A DNA stretch of 64,000 nucleotides from Inia geoffrensis (GCA_036417435.1 CM070901.1:4500001-4564000); one strand, 5' to 3'; positions 43,621 to 56,125 are shown, counted from the first letter of the stretch. Notes: a model not told the origin generated them from the sequence alone. Made by a program: numbers and translations.

Positions 43621-43970
43621 TTTCTTGCAGAACATATGAAACAAATACAAAAGTATACAGAGAAAGTGTAATGAATCCCCATGTACCCACCACGCAGCTT
43701 CAACAGTCATGTACCCATGGCAACTGTTATTTCATCTACAGCACATCTGTTCCTTCAACATATTATTTTGTAACAAATGACAAATACCACAAATATTTTA
43801 GCTCTAAAGTCTAAAGGATATGAACTCTTCCAAATACAGCCACAACACTATTGTCATATCTAAAAGAAGAGGGATATTTTCTTAATATCAACAAATACAG
43901 AGTTATTGTTAGAATTTCTAGTTGTCTCTTAAATAGTATATTTTCTTTTCTTACAGTTTTTAATCTATAG
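43621..43970 (-). repeat. Old L1 3' end fragment (L1M type)
   Basis: The plus strand reads ATGAATCCCCATGTACCCAC and related text typical of antisense L1M 3' sequence. It is shared in kind with the block at 57.2-58.4 kb. Confidence 0.6.
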
Positions 43971-44817
43971 ATTCTTCCTCGTTATATTTTTCCCCTTTGA
44001 AATGTATTTGCTGAAGAAACTGGGTTGTTTGTACTCCTTGTAAATTGGAAGTTGGGGCCAGAGACTTCATCAGCATTAGATTAGACATTTTTTCTTGCCA
44101 AGACACCTTACAGGGACCGTTGTGTTCTATAAGGAGACACAAATGGTTGATTGTCTCTTTTTTTGTGATGTTGGTAGCTGTTAATGCTTAATATCTACCT
44201 CTGTTAATTTATTAGAAGCTGCAAAATTGTGATATCCTAATTATGGCATTCCTTCTTTATTTATTTGCTGGGACATTTTTCTAATTAGAAAATTCTACTG
44301 TTCTATCGTTTTAGTTACTCGGTGTTACAATTCATATAGAGAAAGCAGGATAAATGTTTGAGTTTATCCTTTTACTTACCAGTTTTCACAATAATGAATT
44401 TGTTTCCTAGCATCATCCAAGACTAACCAATTAGGTTTGGGGGTTTTCTTTGGTTAGTATCACTGCAAACACATGGGGTTAAACATATTTGCTACATTTC
44501 AAGACATTATAGCTATTATTCGTATTGATGCTGTATGTGGCTAGTGTCCTAAGTAGCCTGATTCCCGCTGACATTACCTTAGTCTTTGATGGTTTCTTTG
44601 CTCTTTGGGATGACAAGGTGTTCCACACTCACCTTGCACATTTCTAACTACACTTGGAATTAGCCAAGACTCCTTTTGGTGGGTTCTTAGCTCTGTTGAG
44701 GTGGCCATTATTTCTAGACCTTATGAGTGGACAGAGTAGAAAATATTTTTTCCAATAAAATATGTCATTATATCAGAGTTCATATTCACATATATTTTTA
44801 AATAGATCAATCACTTT
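43971..44817. other. Unassigned sequence
   Basis: It may continue the old L1 remnant, but I see no diagnostic feature. No exon is recognised. Confidence 0.4.
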
Positions 44818-45191
44818 TTTTAAAATTAATTATTTTTGGCTGCGTCGGGTCTTCGTTGCTGCGCGCGGGCTCTCTCTAGTTGTGGCGAGCAGGAGCTACT
44901 CTTCCTTGCGGTGCATGGGCTTTCCGTTGTGATGGCTTCTCTTGTTGCAGAGCACGGGCTCTAGGTGCGTGGGCTTCCCGTTGTGATGGCTTCTCTTGTT
45001 GCAGAGCACGGGCTCTAGGTGCATGGGCTTCAGTAGTTGTGGCTCACGGGCTCTAGAGTGCAGGCTCAGTAGTTGTGGTGTACGGGCTTAGTTGCTCCAC
45101 GGCATGTGGGATCTTCCCGGACCAGTACTTGAACCTGTGTCCCCTGCATTGGCAGGCAGATTCTTAACCACTGTGCCACCACGGAAGTCCC
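44818..45191 (-). repeat. Long CHR SINE with 54-bp internal duplication
   Basis: The tail reads TATTTTTGGCTGCGTCGGGT and the head reads CCACCACGGAAGTCCC, both in minus-strand order. Inside, 44910-44963 is repeated in tandem at 44964-45017 with two differences. The flanking duplication is unclear. Confidence 0.9.
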
Positions 45192-45439
45192 CCTATTTAT
45201 ATTTTAAAGTCAAAGTCAGGGCTGTCTTATATCTGTATTGCTTGTATTTTGCATCTTTATATCCTTTACACTGCTGAAAACCCCAGTTCTCAAGGTCACC
45301 ACAGATGATATAATTAGAATATCACATACTTGCCTATTTGTTTTATCCACAATGTACAAGTGTCAGAATAACAGTACCAACACCCCAGCAACAGTACAAT
45401 TTTTATATTTCTGTGTTCCATTTTCTATGATTCTATTGC

Positions 45440-45654
45440 TATATTTTCAAGTTCAGTAATCATTCCTTCTGTTATATCTAATCTGCTGTTTATGCCATTT
45501 AGCATATTGTTCATTTCAGATATTATACTTTTTATGCCTAGAACTTCAATTTTAGTCTTTTTTAATCTTCAAATTTTCCTCTCATTAAGATGACATTTTT
45601 CTCTATCCTCTTGGACATGCGGAGTATATTTATAGTACCTATGGAGTATATTTT
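45440..45654 (-). repeat. Very old L1 fragment, left part
   Basis: Antisense L1 text such as GCCATTTAGCATATTGTTCA is present. It is cut at 45655 by a younger L1 and resumes after 46811 in the same orientation. Confidence 0.6.
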
Positions 45655-45669
45655 ATAGCTTTTTAAAAA

Positions 45670-46178
45670 TTGAAATATAGTTGATGTACAATACTATGTT
45701 AGTTTCAAGTGTACAAAATAATGAATCAACATTTACATAAATTACAAAATGATCAGCGGGATAAGTCTAGTAACCATCCATCCCCATACAAAGTTACCGC
45801 AGTGTTATTGACCATGTAGCTATACCCTCGTGATTTATTTGTTTGATAACTGGGGATTTGGGCCTCTTAATCTCCTTCACTTATTTTGTCCCCACCTCCA
45901 CCTCTGACAACCACCTGTTTGTTCTCTGAATCTATGAGTCTGTTTCTGTTTTGTTTTTCTTGTTTTGTTTTTTAGATTCCACATATAAGTGAGATCATAC
46001 GGTATTTGTTGTTCTATTATTTTGCTTAGCATAATACCATGTAGATCTATCCATGTTTTCAAAAATGGCAAGATTTCTTTTTTATTGAATGGCTGAGTAA
46101 TATTCCATTGTGTGTGTATATATGTGTGTATATATATGTGTATATATGTGTGTGTGTATATATGTGTGTATATATATC

Positions 46179-46237
<59 letters not shown>

Positions 46238-46796
46238 ATTGCATCTTCTTTATCCAGTCATCTATCAGTGGACACTTCGGTTGTTTCCATATCTTGGCTA
46301 TTGTAAATTGGCATGCTGGTATAAACATTAGGGTGCATATATCTTTTTAAGTTAGTGTTTTTGTTTTCTTTGGGTAAATACCCAGAAGTAAACTTGCTGG
46401 ATTGTATGGCAGTTCTATTTTTAAGTTATTGAGGAAATTCCATAATGTTTTCCATAGTGACCACACCAAGTTTCATTCCACCAACTGTGCACAAGGGCTC
46501 CCTTTTCCCCATATCCTTGTCAACACTTGTTATTTGCTGTCTTTTTGATAAAAGCCATTCTGACAGATATGACATGATATCACATTGTGGTTTTGGTTTG
46601 CATTTCCCTGATGATTAGTGATGTTGAGCATCTTTTCGTATGCCTGTTGGCCATCTGTATTTCTTCTTTGGAAAAATATCTGTTCAGGTCCTCTGCCCAT
46701 CTTTTAATCAGATTGTTTGGGTTTTTTGATATTGAGTTGTATGAAATTTTATGTATATTTTGGCTATTAATCCCTTATTGGATTTACTGTTTTATA
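45670..46796 (-). mobile_element. L1 3' fragment with perfect duplication
   Basis: The minus-strand L1 3' UTR and ORF2 end (plus strand TTGATGTACAATACTATGTT, GCATTTCCCTGATGATTAGT) are flanked by a perfect 15-bp ATAGCTTTTTAAAAA at 45655-45669 and 46797-46811. ORF2 is broken. A TG/TA microsatellite grew inside it. Confidence 0.9.
46110..46235 (+). repeat. (TGTATA)n(TG)n microsatellite within L1
   Basis: Alternating TGTGTATATA units are followed by about 20 TG units. It expanded from the L1 phrase TTCCATTGTGTGTGTATA, which normally carries a short version. Confidence 0.93.
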
Positions 46797-46811
46797 ATAG
46801 CTTTTTAAAAA

Positions 46812-47520
46812 ATGTCTTTTCTAATGATTCTATCCTCTGTCATTCGGGGACTATTTCTATTGATAGGCTTTTCTCCTGGTTAGGGATTACATTTTCCTGC
46901 TTCCTTCATATGCAAATTTTTTTTTTTTTTTTTTTTTTCCAGTATGCGGGCCTCTCACTGTTGTGGCCTCTCCCGTTGTGGAGCACAGGCTCTGGACATG
47001 CAGGCTCAGCGGCCATGGCTCACGGGCCCAGCCGCTCCGCAGCATGTGGTATCTTCCCGGACCAGGGCACGAACCCATGTCCCCTGCATCGGCAGGCGGA
47101 CTCTCAACCACTGCGCCACCAGGGAAGCCCCCGTATGCAAATTTTGGATTGGATGCCAAACATGGTAAATTCTATGTAGTTGGTGTTGTGTTTGGCTGCA
47201 TTTCTTTAAATATTGATGGATTTTGTCCTAGAATGCCGCCAGATTACTGGAATCATTTTGACCCTTTTGAGTCTTTTTAAGCGTTGTCAGAGCAGGTCCA
47301 GAGCAGCCCTCCATCTAGGGCTTATCTGATTCCACTGCTGAGATTACACCCTTCTGGGGACTCTACCTAATGCCCTAATGATTCAGGGGTCTTTATACTC
47401 TGATTGCTTAGAACATGACATATTACCCACCCTGTAGATCACCAGGGAGTATTCCACTAGTCCGTCCTTAGGCTTCATGCACTGTCCTCCCATGCACATG
47501 AAGACCACTGTTCAACCACA
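46812..47520 (-). repeat. Very old L1 fragment, right part
   Basis: Antisense L1M text continues, for example GGATTGGATGCCAAACATGG and TTTAAATATTGATGGATTTT, interrupted by the SINE at 46921-47133. The right edge is uncertain. Confidence 0.6.
46921..47133 (-). repeat. Cetacean CHR SINE
   Basis: The minus-strand short form is complete from head to poly-A. A perfect 12-bp duplication, TATGCAAATTTT, lies at 46909-46920 and 47134-47145. Confidence 0.96.
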
Positions 47521-49115
47521 GACTAACAGATCCTTCTGCAGATCCTCGGGGGCATTTTTTTTTGCACACCTATCTCCTTCCTGGAATTACACACTAAAAT
47601 TCTAGGCGTTTTCGCCTCCCTTCACTTTGAATTCTCTCTTTTCAGCTCATCAGGAACGCCAGGCTCTGTTTGGGAACCTCTTCTCACTACTGCAGCCTGG
47701 ACGCTCTCCGTAAGCAAGAAGCTGGGATAATTACAGGGCTCACGCTTTTTGTTTCTCTCTCCGTGGTTATTGTGTGTACTGTTCATTGTTCACTGTCTGA
47801 AAATGAGTGTTTCATGTAAACTCACCCATTTTTCTAGCTGTTGAACTTTGGAGGGTTAAATTGACCCCTATTATTGAATTATAGTCAAAACTTAAGTTTC
47901 GTCAATTTTTGACATTGAACACTGAAGACCCTCCAGGGTTTTCTCAGGCTTCTATCTATGCAGCTTCATATCCCACTGGCCCCAGGATTCATTGTTCCTT
48001 TTAATAATCAGGATCATTTACCCTAACTAATAATGAAACCTACTTCGGTCTGTTTGTTTAAAGGCATGAAAGATCTGAAATACCCAGGTGGCAGTCTTTA
48101 CTTCCAATTCAGTTATCATTTTGTGCACCTAGAGGATGTATTATTTCCGTGTGTACTAAAGTTTCTAAAAGATCAGAACCCTGATTCACAAGGATAGGAA
48201 GAGTTTGTCACTTACAACTTGTAGTCCAAGCCATGGAGGCTCCAACTAAGTTCCCAGCTTTGGCCACTAACTCCTATGCTGGGCAAGGCCCTGTCCCACC
48301 AGGGCAGCCCTGGGAGGGATGGCGATTCCTCAATGAAAGAAAAGTAGATACCTGCCTAAGGCTCTCTCTCCTTCAAGGCAAGTGAAGCATTATAAACCAT
48401 CAACAGGATTTGTTGCCCACCCTCCTACCCATGCTTTTTAAAGGATCAACCCTGGGTGGGGCTGTAAAGTTTCAGCTGTTAATTTCTGTCCAGTACCAGC
48501 AAATTATACAGTATACAAATTATACAAATTATATACAAATTATACTGTATACAAATTATACAGCAATACCTATTCATAAGACCTAAACTTTTCCCTTCCT
48601 GGTCAATTAATAATTTAAAAAACTCCCCCTGGGATAAAAATAGAGATTGAGGGAGAGGCAGCAGAACAAAGGACAAGTTGGGAATGACAGTCAGATACTG
48701 ATGAAATTTACCTGTGCTTTCAGGGGCTGCTTTGTCTGAACCCATATATTCTATTTCCACTTGAATAGTGGAATGCCACTGGGTATGCCTAACTCTGTGA
48801 CTTCCTAGAGTTAGATAACTGCCGGGCTTATGATAGCAATGGCCTTATGTTGTTACCTGATGTTCCAAAGTCAGACTTCTCTGTCAGGGACAAATTAAGT
48901 CGAGCTATTTCTCAAAATATCAATACTATTGTTATTGCTAAATATAAGTGGCTTTGCTCAAACATCTTGGGACCCAACCTTAGAAATGTTTGCTCCAGTA
49001 TTTGACAAAAGCATTGTAACTGCTCATAGACTCCTGAGTACACTTAAAGCTTCTGGATCGTAAGGGCCTTTGCATTATGTTTTTTGTTAAGTTTTGATTT
49101 GCTCTGGGACCCATT
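47521..49115. other. Unassigned sequence
   Basis: The stretch about 48,180-48,970 has the texture of old retroviral internal sequence, but I cannot show a motif. A tract at 48,498-48,568 repeats CAAATTATA about five times. No exon is recognised. Confidence 0.4.
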
Positions 49116-49131
49116 AAAAGTATTTGGCCTT

Positions 49132-49340
49132 GGGCTTCCCTGGCGGCGCAGTGGTTGAGAGTCCGCCTGCCGATGCAGGGGATGCGGGTTCGTGCCCCAG
49201 TCCGGGAAGATCCCACATGCCGCGGAGCGGCTGGGCCCGTGAGCCATGGCCGCTGAGCCTGCGCGTCCGGAGCCTGTGCTCCACAACGGGAGAGGCCACA
49301 GCAGTGAGAGGCCCATGTACAGCTAAAAAAAAAAAAAAAA
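49132..49340 (+). repeat. Cetacean CHR SINE
   Basis: The full short form ends in ATGTACAGCTA then poly-A, a slightly altered tail junction. Similar 15-bp flanks (AAAGTATTTGGCCTT and AAGGTATTCGGCCTT) lie at 49117-49131 and 49341-49355. Confidence 0.94.
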
Positions 49341-49505
49341 AAGGTATTCGGCCTTTTCTTAAATCTGATAAATGGATGGGAGCAGATGCTTAAATGTGGC
49401 ATATTGCTTCCAAAATCAAATAATATTTACCAAGCACTGTGTCTGTTTCTTTCAGGTAGACAGTGAAAAGGCATAGGAGCTTCATCTCTTTGGAGAGGGT
49501 AGATA

Positions 49506-50030
49506 TGAAACAGGAGGGAAGGGGGCAGGGCACAACCTTTAAAAATATGACATAGCCATGGAGGATATGACAAAAACTGGTTAGAACAAGCTAAGTCCAA
49601 GGTGGTGGAAGATTTGACTGCCAGTGGACCTTGAGCCTCCTTATTCGCTCATTGTAATACATTAGCTAACTGACACACCCACCAGCGCAATGACAGTTCT
49701 GAGGCTGACCATAAAAGGCCAAAAAGTGGACGGTGGCCCAGTTCCTGGAAATCCCCGCCCCTTCCCCGAAATAATTGGAATAAGCCTCCCACTCATTAGC
49801 CTATGAAATTACCCAGCCCATAAAAACTAACCATGCCATATTTAGGGGTCTCTTGCCTTCTGAGATGGCCCACACTCTGTCTGTGGAGTGTGTTTCTCTC
49901 TAAATAAATCCACTTCTTACCTATCACTTCGTCTCTGAATTCTTTCATGACGAGGCAAGAACGCAAGAACGTTAAATTCACCGGGAAGAGATAGACATGC
50001 TGAGTTCTACTGGATCCCCAGAAATTTTCC
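49506..50030 (+). repeat. ERV LTR, first of a tandem pair
   Basis: It starts TGAAACAGGAGGGAAGGGGG and has a CCCATAAAAACTAACC promoter-like block. An AATAAATCCACTTCTTAC poly(A) block is followed by a U5-like tail. The layout is that of an ERV1 (gamma-type) LTR. The exact family is unknown. Confidence 0.8.
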
Positions 50031-50035
50031 TGATA

Positions 50036-50475
50036 ATGAGATAGGAGGGAAGGGGGCATGGCACAACCTTTAAAGGAATGACATAGCCATTGAGGATACG
50101 ACAAAAACTGGTTAGAGCCTACCATGCCTAAGATGGAGGAAGATTCCACTTCCGGTAGACCTTGCACCTCATTATGTGCTTATTGTAATACATTTGCTAC
50201 ACAGGTGCCATGACAGTTTTGAGGTCAACCATAAAAGGACAAAAAGTGGGCAGTGGCCTAATTCCTGGAAATCCCTGCCCCTTCCCCAAAATAGATGGAA
50301 TAATCCTACCACTTGTTAGCCTATGAAATTACCCAGCCCATAAAAACTAACAACCCCATACCCTGGGGCCCTCTCACCTTCTGAGTCAGCCCACACTCTG
50401 TCTATGGAGTGTGCATCTCCCTGAATAAATCTGCTTTCACTCTATTTCCACTCACTCTTGGATTCCTTCCTGCAC
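50036..50475 (+). repeat. ERV LTR, second of a tandem pair
   Basis: It starts TGAGATAGGAGGGAAGGGGG and follows the first copy motif by motif, including GACAAAAACTGGTTAGA and CCCAGCCCATAAAAACTAAC, at roughly 80-85 percent identity by eye. Its 3' tail differs from that of the first copy. Confidence 0.8.
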
Positions 50476-50559
50476 TTGGCAGCCTGTTCCAGGGACTCAC
50501 TCCAGACCTGGGACATGACCTTCTTCTCAAGCCCCATTTTCCTGCAACAAAGTGGCTAA

Positions 50560-50960
50560 TCTCTGTATTTTAGTGGAACCAATATCCTACCCCTTGGCAC
50601 AGAAGTATTTTATCCAGGCATCTTGGACAGCTGCCACTATATGCTTTCTGAATCCTATCAGCATATTGTCATCAATGTAGGGGACCAACATGAGCTCCTA
50701 CACTCTGATGAGACAATAGATGTCAGTAGTGGCCCAGGATCCATGAGCTGTCACCACTCTGGGGCAAGATAGTAAAGGTGTCGCACTGTCTTGCCAGGTG
50801 AAAGTAAACTACTTCTGTGGTCCCTGATTATCAGCAGAGTAAAAATATCTACCACCTCAGTAGCTGCTTACATGTGCCAATGGTATCAGTTTGTTCCAGG
50901 AAAAAGACACATCTGTAGCAGTTGCTGTAACTGGAGCCACAAATTAATGAAAACTGTTTT
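50560..50960 (-). repeat. Decayed ERV pol fragment
   Basis: On the minus strand a reverse-transcriptase catalytic motif (Tyr-Ile-Asp-Asp) is encoded at 50679-50668, followed by Leu-Ile-Gly as in retroviral pol. Flanking frames are broken. It is opposite in orientation to the two LTRs, so it belongs to a different insertion, probably ERV-L-like. Confidence 0.6.
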
Positions 50961-52110
50961 ATATATTTTATAAAATATTTAAATGTAATAGAAATTTTAG
51001 ACAACTGGATACCAAGTTTTTATTTCTTGACTGTTTTTTTTTTCCTCTGATGTATGTGTTCATTTATTTGAAAGTTTTCATAGTAAATCACATATGATGC
51101 CTATTAATAATAATTGAATTTAACATATAAAAAATAGTCGTAGTCTAGGCCACTTTTATGTCATCTGGTTCATATTCCTGTGTGACTCTGAAAAACTATT
51201 ATAAATGGCTATTTTTAATATCTATTTTGAAATGATAAGTCAATGTGTATAAAAAATGTAATTCTCAAAGTATAAATTCTTTTTGCTTTTATTTATTTTC
51301 TGATTTATTTTTTCACATGTAATTAAAGAGTTAAAGTTATATCAAACAGGTAATGAACTTTAATTATCAATTTTAAGAAACAATATAGTTTTAGGGCAGA
51401 TGTCATTTGTTTATGTGTTTAATGACAAAAAAACCTGGTTGTTTTTTGTCTAGACCTTTAACATAGAGCAACTCCTTACAACAGAATGGGCCCTGCCCCA
51501 TGAAAGATGAATATAGTCACTTACCTGTATTGTTTTTTATGGAAATACACTTTAATCTGGTAATATTTTATGATCTAATGTTATAATTTCTTCTACTGTA
51601 CTTTGTTAGGACTTCTAACTAGATAGTTGGATTATTAAATAATACATAATGTTTCCTTTTCTCTGTTTCCAATTCCCTCATTTTCAGTTACAACCCCTGG
51701 TCGTAAAAATGCAAATTCAGTATGCAAATTATATTCATTTAAAAATGTATTCACAGCAGCTTTAGGTGAAAACACAACTGCCTTTCAGCTAAAGCCAAAA
51801 TGAAAATCATGCCACTTATAAAATGAGTATTCATAATTTTTTTTTAGAAAAAGCATATATGAACAAAGAGACTAACTGATGTCTTGACATTGTGACATTT
51901 GTGAACCAGAAGGGTATGGGCTGAAAATCTAGATAAACACTATGTGTAGAAACTCATAACTTCAGTGAATCTTTTGACAGACACAATACTGAGCTATCGC
52001 AAGGATACAAGTAATGGCTACACAAACATCAGAACACGAAGCTTTTATAAAAATGAGAAATATGTAGGCTCTGTCAATAATAGAAGGTGCAGGCAATAAT
52101 ATCCATCATG
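50961..52110. other. Unassigned AT-rich sequence
   Basis: I see no repeat family or exon. It is AT-rich and looks like ordinary intergenic DNA. Confidence 0.45.
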
Positions 52111-52480
52111 GCTAAACTAACTGAACAAATATTTATTGAACACCTTCCAGGTGCTGAACTGTGTTAATGCTGGGGATTCGAAGATGAGAAAGTCATAAAC
52201 TCTGTTCCTGAACAGCTTACTTATCTACTTAGAGAGAGAAGCATCTAATAAATACTTAGAATTCAATGTACAGCAATAGAGATATTAAAATGTTTATGGT
52301 TGCTAGAGGAGAGACTGACAGATTTACATGGAGAGGTGATGAAGGCTACATAGAGGATGTGAATTGAGCAATGGAGGATATAAGAAGAGGGTAAACATAC
52401 TCCATGTTGGTATTTAGAAAGTTGTTTACGTAAGGTGTGAGAGAGAGAATATGATGATTGGGAATCTTTGGATGCATCTG
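52111..52480 (-). repeat. L2 LINE fragment
   Basis: The plus strand shows antisense L2 terminal text: GAACAAATATTTATTGAACA, GGTGCTGAACTGTGTTAATG, GAACAGCTTACTTATCTACT. It is ancient. Confidence 0.65.
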
Positions 52481-53560
52481 GAAAGAGGTGGCATCAGGAC
52501 TCCAGCAGGGTGGGCAGGAGAGCTGTAAGTTTCTGTATGTGTAGCAACCATGCTCAATCTGCCTTTGAGAGAAAACGCAGTTCAGGTAAAAGCAGTGCCA
52601 TTGACCGTCAGTGTCCAGTGGTAACACCTTCAGGGGGCACGCCTGCAGTTGGGCTGAGGCCATGTTCTCCCTGGGGAGCCTCCAGCTGGTAGCTGAACAC
52701 TAGGTGGGGATAAGGCCCTGCCGTTTCTGCCAACCGGGGGCTCCTCTAACAAGGCAATATCCCCAGCTCCCCACTGGGCTGGCCAAGGCTGTGGCAGCTC
52801 TGCCTCCTGGTGTGAAGTCCTCTCTGCCAAATTCCCTTTCCTTTCCCAGCTGTCAGATCAGCATCACGGTCTGAAGGCTTTCCCTTCAGCCCCATTCTGC
52901 AGCCTCCTCTGTTTTTCACGGAGAAGCAGTAGACGCTGTCTCTCCTAACATCACTTGAGTACCTGCATCCTGGAGGACCCAACAGACACAGGAGGTATCA
53001 GCTGTTTGTAAAATCAGTGTTGCTAAGAAGGGTACTCCTTTTATATCTATATTTATATGTTTATATCTATATACATTTAAACATTTGCTAAGTAAACCTG
53101 ATTCAAATCCTATAAAATGTAAGAGATTAATTGTATGCAAATGCTATGAGAATTTTTTCAGAATTAATCGTATACTTCTAATGTGCTTAACATTGCTGAG
53201 TTTCTTTTAATGAGAGTTTATGCATTTTCAGCTTTTTTACTGTCATTTCAGGAAGACCACTGGCTAGTGTTTTCTTCATATTATTTTTTAACAGCATATG
53301 CTTGATACATTGATGATGTCTTAAATTGCGCACGAGATTCACATGCATCTGCTTTTGCATGAGATTGTAATACTGAGATAAAGGTTGTGGAGATTTTAGG
53401 TTTCTGTTTTGCTATCCTTTAGAATTCATGACCCCAACATCTCCAAATTTATAATTGGATTTGAATCCTTGAGACACATGTTTACATTTTTTCCTCCTTG
53501 TTTTTATGTTTTCTATTTCTTTACTGAAAAACGTAGATGTATTCTATCACTGGCTCATTG
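52481..53560. other. Unassigned, possible LTR remnant at the start
   Basis: The GC-richer part, about 52,480-52,995, ends with GCATCCTGGAGGACCCAACA, which is reminiscent of LTR termini. The rest is AT-rich with no feature that I can name. Confidence 0.35.
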
Positions 53561-53569
53561 ATAGGCAAC

Positions 53570-54490
53570 TGAAGAATTGACCTGAAAACACCACAATGAA
53601 ATATCACCTCACACCTGTTAGAGTGGCTTTTATCAAAAAAATAACAAATGATGGATGTGGAGAAAAGGGAACACTTGTGCACTGTTGATAGGATTGTAAA
53701 TTAGTACAGCCACTATGAAAAACAGTATGGAGGTTCCTCAAAAAAATTAAAAATAGAACTACCATATGATCCAGCAATTACACTTATGGGTATTTTTCCA
53801 AAGAAAATAAAATTACTGTCTCAAAGAGATTATCGGTACCCCCATGTTCATTGCAGCATTATTTACAATAGCCAAGACTTGGAAGCAACCTAAGTGTCCA
53901 TAGATAGATGAAGAGATAAATATGTAATATATATATATATGTATATATTCCTCAACATGAAAAAGAAGGAAATCCTTCCAGCTGTGACACTGTGGATGGA
54001 CCTTGAGGGCATTATGCTAAGTGAAATGCCAGACAGAGAAAGACAAATACTATATGATCTCACTTGTATGTGGAGTCTAAAAAAAAAAAAGCCAAACACA
54101 TAGGAAAAAAGATCAGATTTGTGGTTGCCAGAGGTGCGATATGGGGGGAGGGGGAACTGGAAGAAGATGAGCAAAAGGTACAAACTTCCAGCTGTAAGTA
54201 CTAGGGATGCAATGTACAGCATGATGGCTACAGTCAACACTGCTGTCTAATACACAGGGAAGTTGTTTAGAGAGTAAATCCTAAGGGTTCTCATCACAAA
54301 GAAAAAAAATTTTTTTCTTTTTTTTTTTCTTTTTATTGTACCTACATGAGATGATGGGTGCTAACTAAACTTACAGTGATAGTCATTTCACAATATATTA
54401 CATGTAAGCCAAACCATTATGCTGCACACCTTAAACCTATACAGAGATGTCTGTCAATTATATCACTAAAACTGGGGGGAATAAAGGTAT
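53570..54490 (+). repeat. L1 3' end fragment
   Basis: It runs from ORF2 end text (GAAATATCACCTCACACCTG, GATCCAGCAATTACACTTAT) to the 3' UTR (TATCACTAAAACTGGGGGGA). A T-rich insertion lies at 54,308-54,335. The frames are broken. Confidence 0.85.
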
Positions 54491-54821
54491 CCTCAAGTAA
54501 TTGTATATTTTCTGTCAGCAGGCTTTTTGGTATTTTTAAAAAAATGTTGTGCCTGTGATTCTTCTCAGCATAATATTTTACTTAGTTGATAGGTGGTGCC
54601 TGTTTAATCTGCTAAATGCTGAATCATACTTTCTGTTGTTTCTCTGGTCTTTGAGTACGACTTTCATTTGTGTGCATCCGTGTGTTTTAAAATACTTTGA
54701 CATACTTCAAGTGAGAACAGCTAATAAATAACGTTTTAAAGAGGAGTATCGTCAGCACAGAAATGTTTCTATAAAATCATTGCACATTTATTGATGTAGT
54801 TGTTGAATTAACCTATCTATG

Positions 54822-55225
54822 TGTACTGGTTTCCTAGGGAGGCTGTAACACAGTACCACAAACTGAATGGCTTAAAACAACAGAAATTTATTTTCTCATG
54901 GTTCTGAAGGTTAGAAGTCCAAAATCCAGGGGTCAACAGGGTTGGTTTCTTCTGAAGGTTTTGAGGAATATCTGTCCCATGCCTCTCTCCTAGCTTCTGC
55001 CCTAAAACCTTGGCATTCCTTGGCATGTAGGTGCATCACTATAAACCCTGCCTCTGTCATCACAGGGAGTTTTCCTCTGTGTCTGAGTCTCTCCTCTTCT
55101 CAGAAGGACGTTAGTCTTAGGGTGATAACATCTACAAAGATCCTATTTCCAAATAAGATCACATTCACAGGAATCCAGGATTAGGACTTCAACATCTTTT
55201 TGGATGACACAATTCAACCCATAGT
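54822..55225 (-). repeat. MaLR (MLT1) solo LTR
   Basis: The plus strand reads TGTACTGGTTTCCTAGGGAG, ACAGTACCACAAACTGAATG, then CCTATTTCCAAATAAGATCA and ends near TTCAACCCATAGTA. It is nearly full length, in the same family and orientation as the LTR at 16873-17255. Confidence 0.88.
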
Positions 55226-55689
55226 AATATGTAAAACTACATTTTTGTGATTACTTTTTGGTTTATAGATGCCTTTGACATGTTTTCTCATTAAATTTCA
55301 AATATGTTACTTCTTTCACATCTTCTTCGTGATAATTTGAAAGAAATTATTATGACTCATAAGTGTTTCATATTTAATCCTAGAACCATTAATATCTATT
55401 GTTAGTATATGAGATACCACTCCTTAACTTATTAAACCAATACAAAGTGAAGTAGTTTAAATATTCTGAACATTTACATCAAAATGTTAATCATTCGATA
55501 CTCTAACTCTCTTCCAAATCTCTCTCAATCTCTGGAATTTCTCAATATAGGAATTGGACAATTATATCATTTTCAATATCCTTATTCTTAAATATCTCAA
55601 AGTCGTATAGGGCTTAGAGTAAATTTCACATCCTTTTATAAGCATGGCTTTCTTATTAACAAAGGATCTTGGTATCTAATTAACACAGG
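55226..55689. other. Unassigned AT-rich sequence
   Basis: It is AT-rich and unique-looking. No element or exon is seen. Confidence 0.45.
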
Positions 55690-55848
55690 AAAGACAGGGG
55701 GGTGTGGTGGGAAGAACATAGGCTTTGGACAGAACTGGGATCCAAGCCTATGTTCTACTACTGTAAACTTTTCAACCTTGAACAAGTCATTTAACTTCAT
55801 CTGTAAGATGGTGCTAGTTGTCTGGAGGATTAAGTGACAGCAGCTAAT
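55690..55848 (-). repeat. MIR SINE, minus strand
   Basis: Reverse-complement MIR text is present: GAACAAGTCATTTAACTTCA and ATCTGTAAGATGGTGCTAGT. It directly abuts a plus-strand MIR. Confidence 0.6.
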
Positions 55849-56125
55849 GTAGTTTATTAGCTTCAGTGCTAATAGCTTCTGTAGCCTCTTTATATGCCAA
55901 GCATTGTTCTAGGTGCTTTACATATATTACAGTAAGTAAGTTTTACACAACATACCAATGAGTTAAGTTCTATTATTATCCTTATTTTAAAGAAGGGAAA
56001 CTGAGACCTAAGACGGTTTAGTAGCCTTCCTGTGGTCAGTTAGCTAGTTGTGATACCATTGGAATTTGAACACAAACATGTTGCTTTCAAACTCCACCCT
56101 CTCATAACACCATCCTGCCTTTCCA
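55849..56125 (+). repeat. MIR SINE, plus strand
   Basis: Near full length: CCAAGCATTGTTCTAGGTGC, AAGAAGGGAAACTGAGACCT, then GGTCAGTTAGCTAGTTGTGA and an end near ACCATCCTGCCT. Confidence 0.78.

Noticed and set aside
46108..46350. Val/Cys/Tyr repeat proteins
   Set aside because: They are translations of the TG/TA microsatellite.
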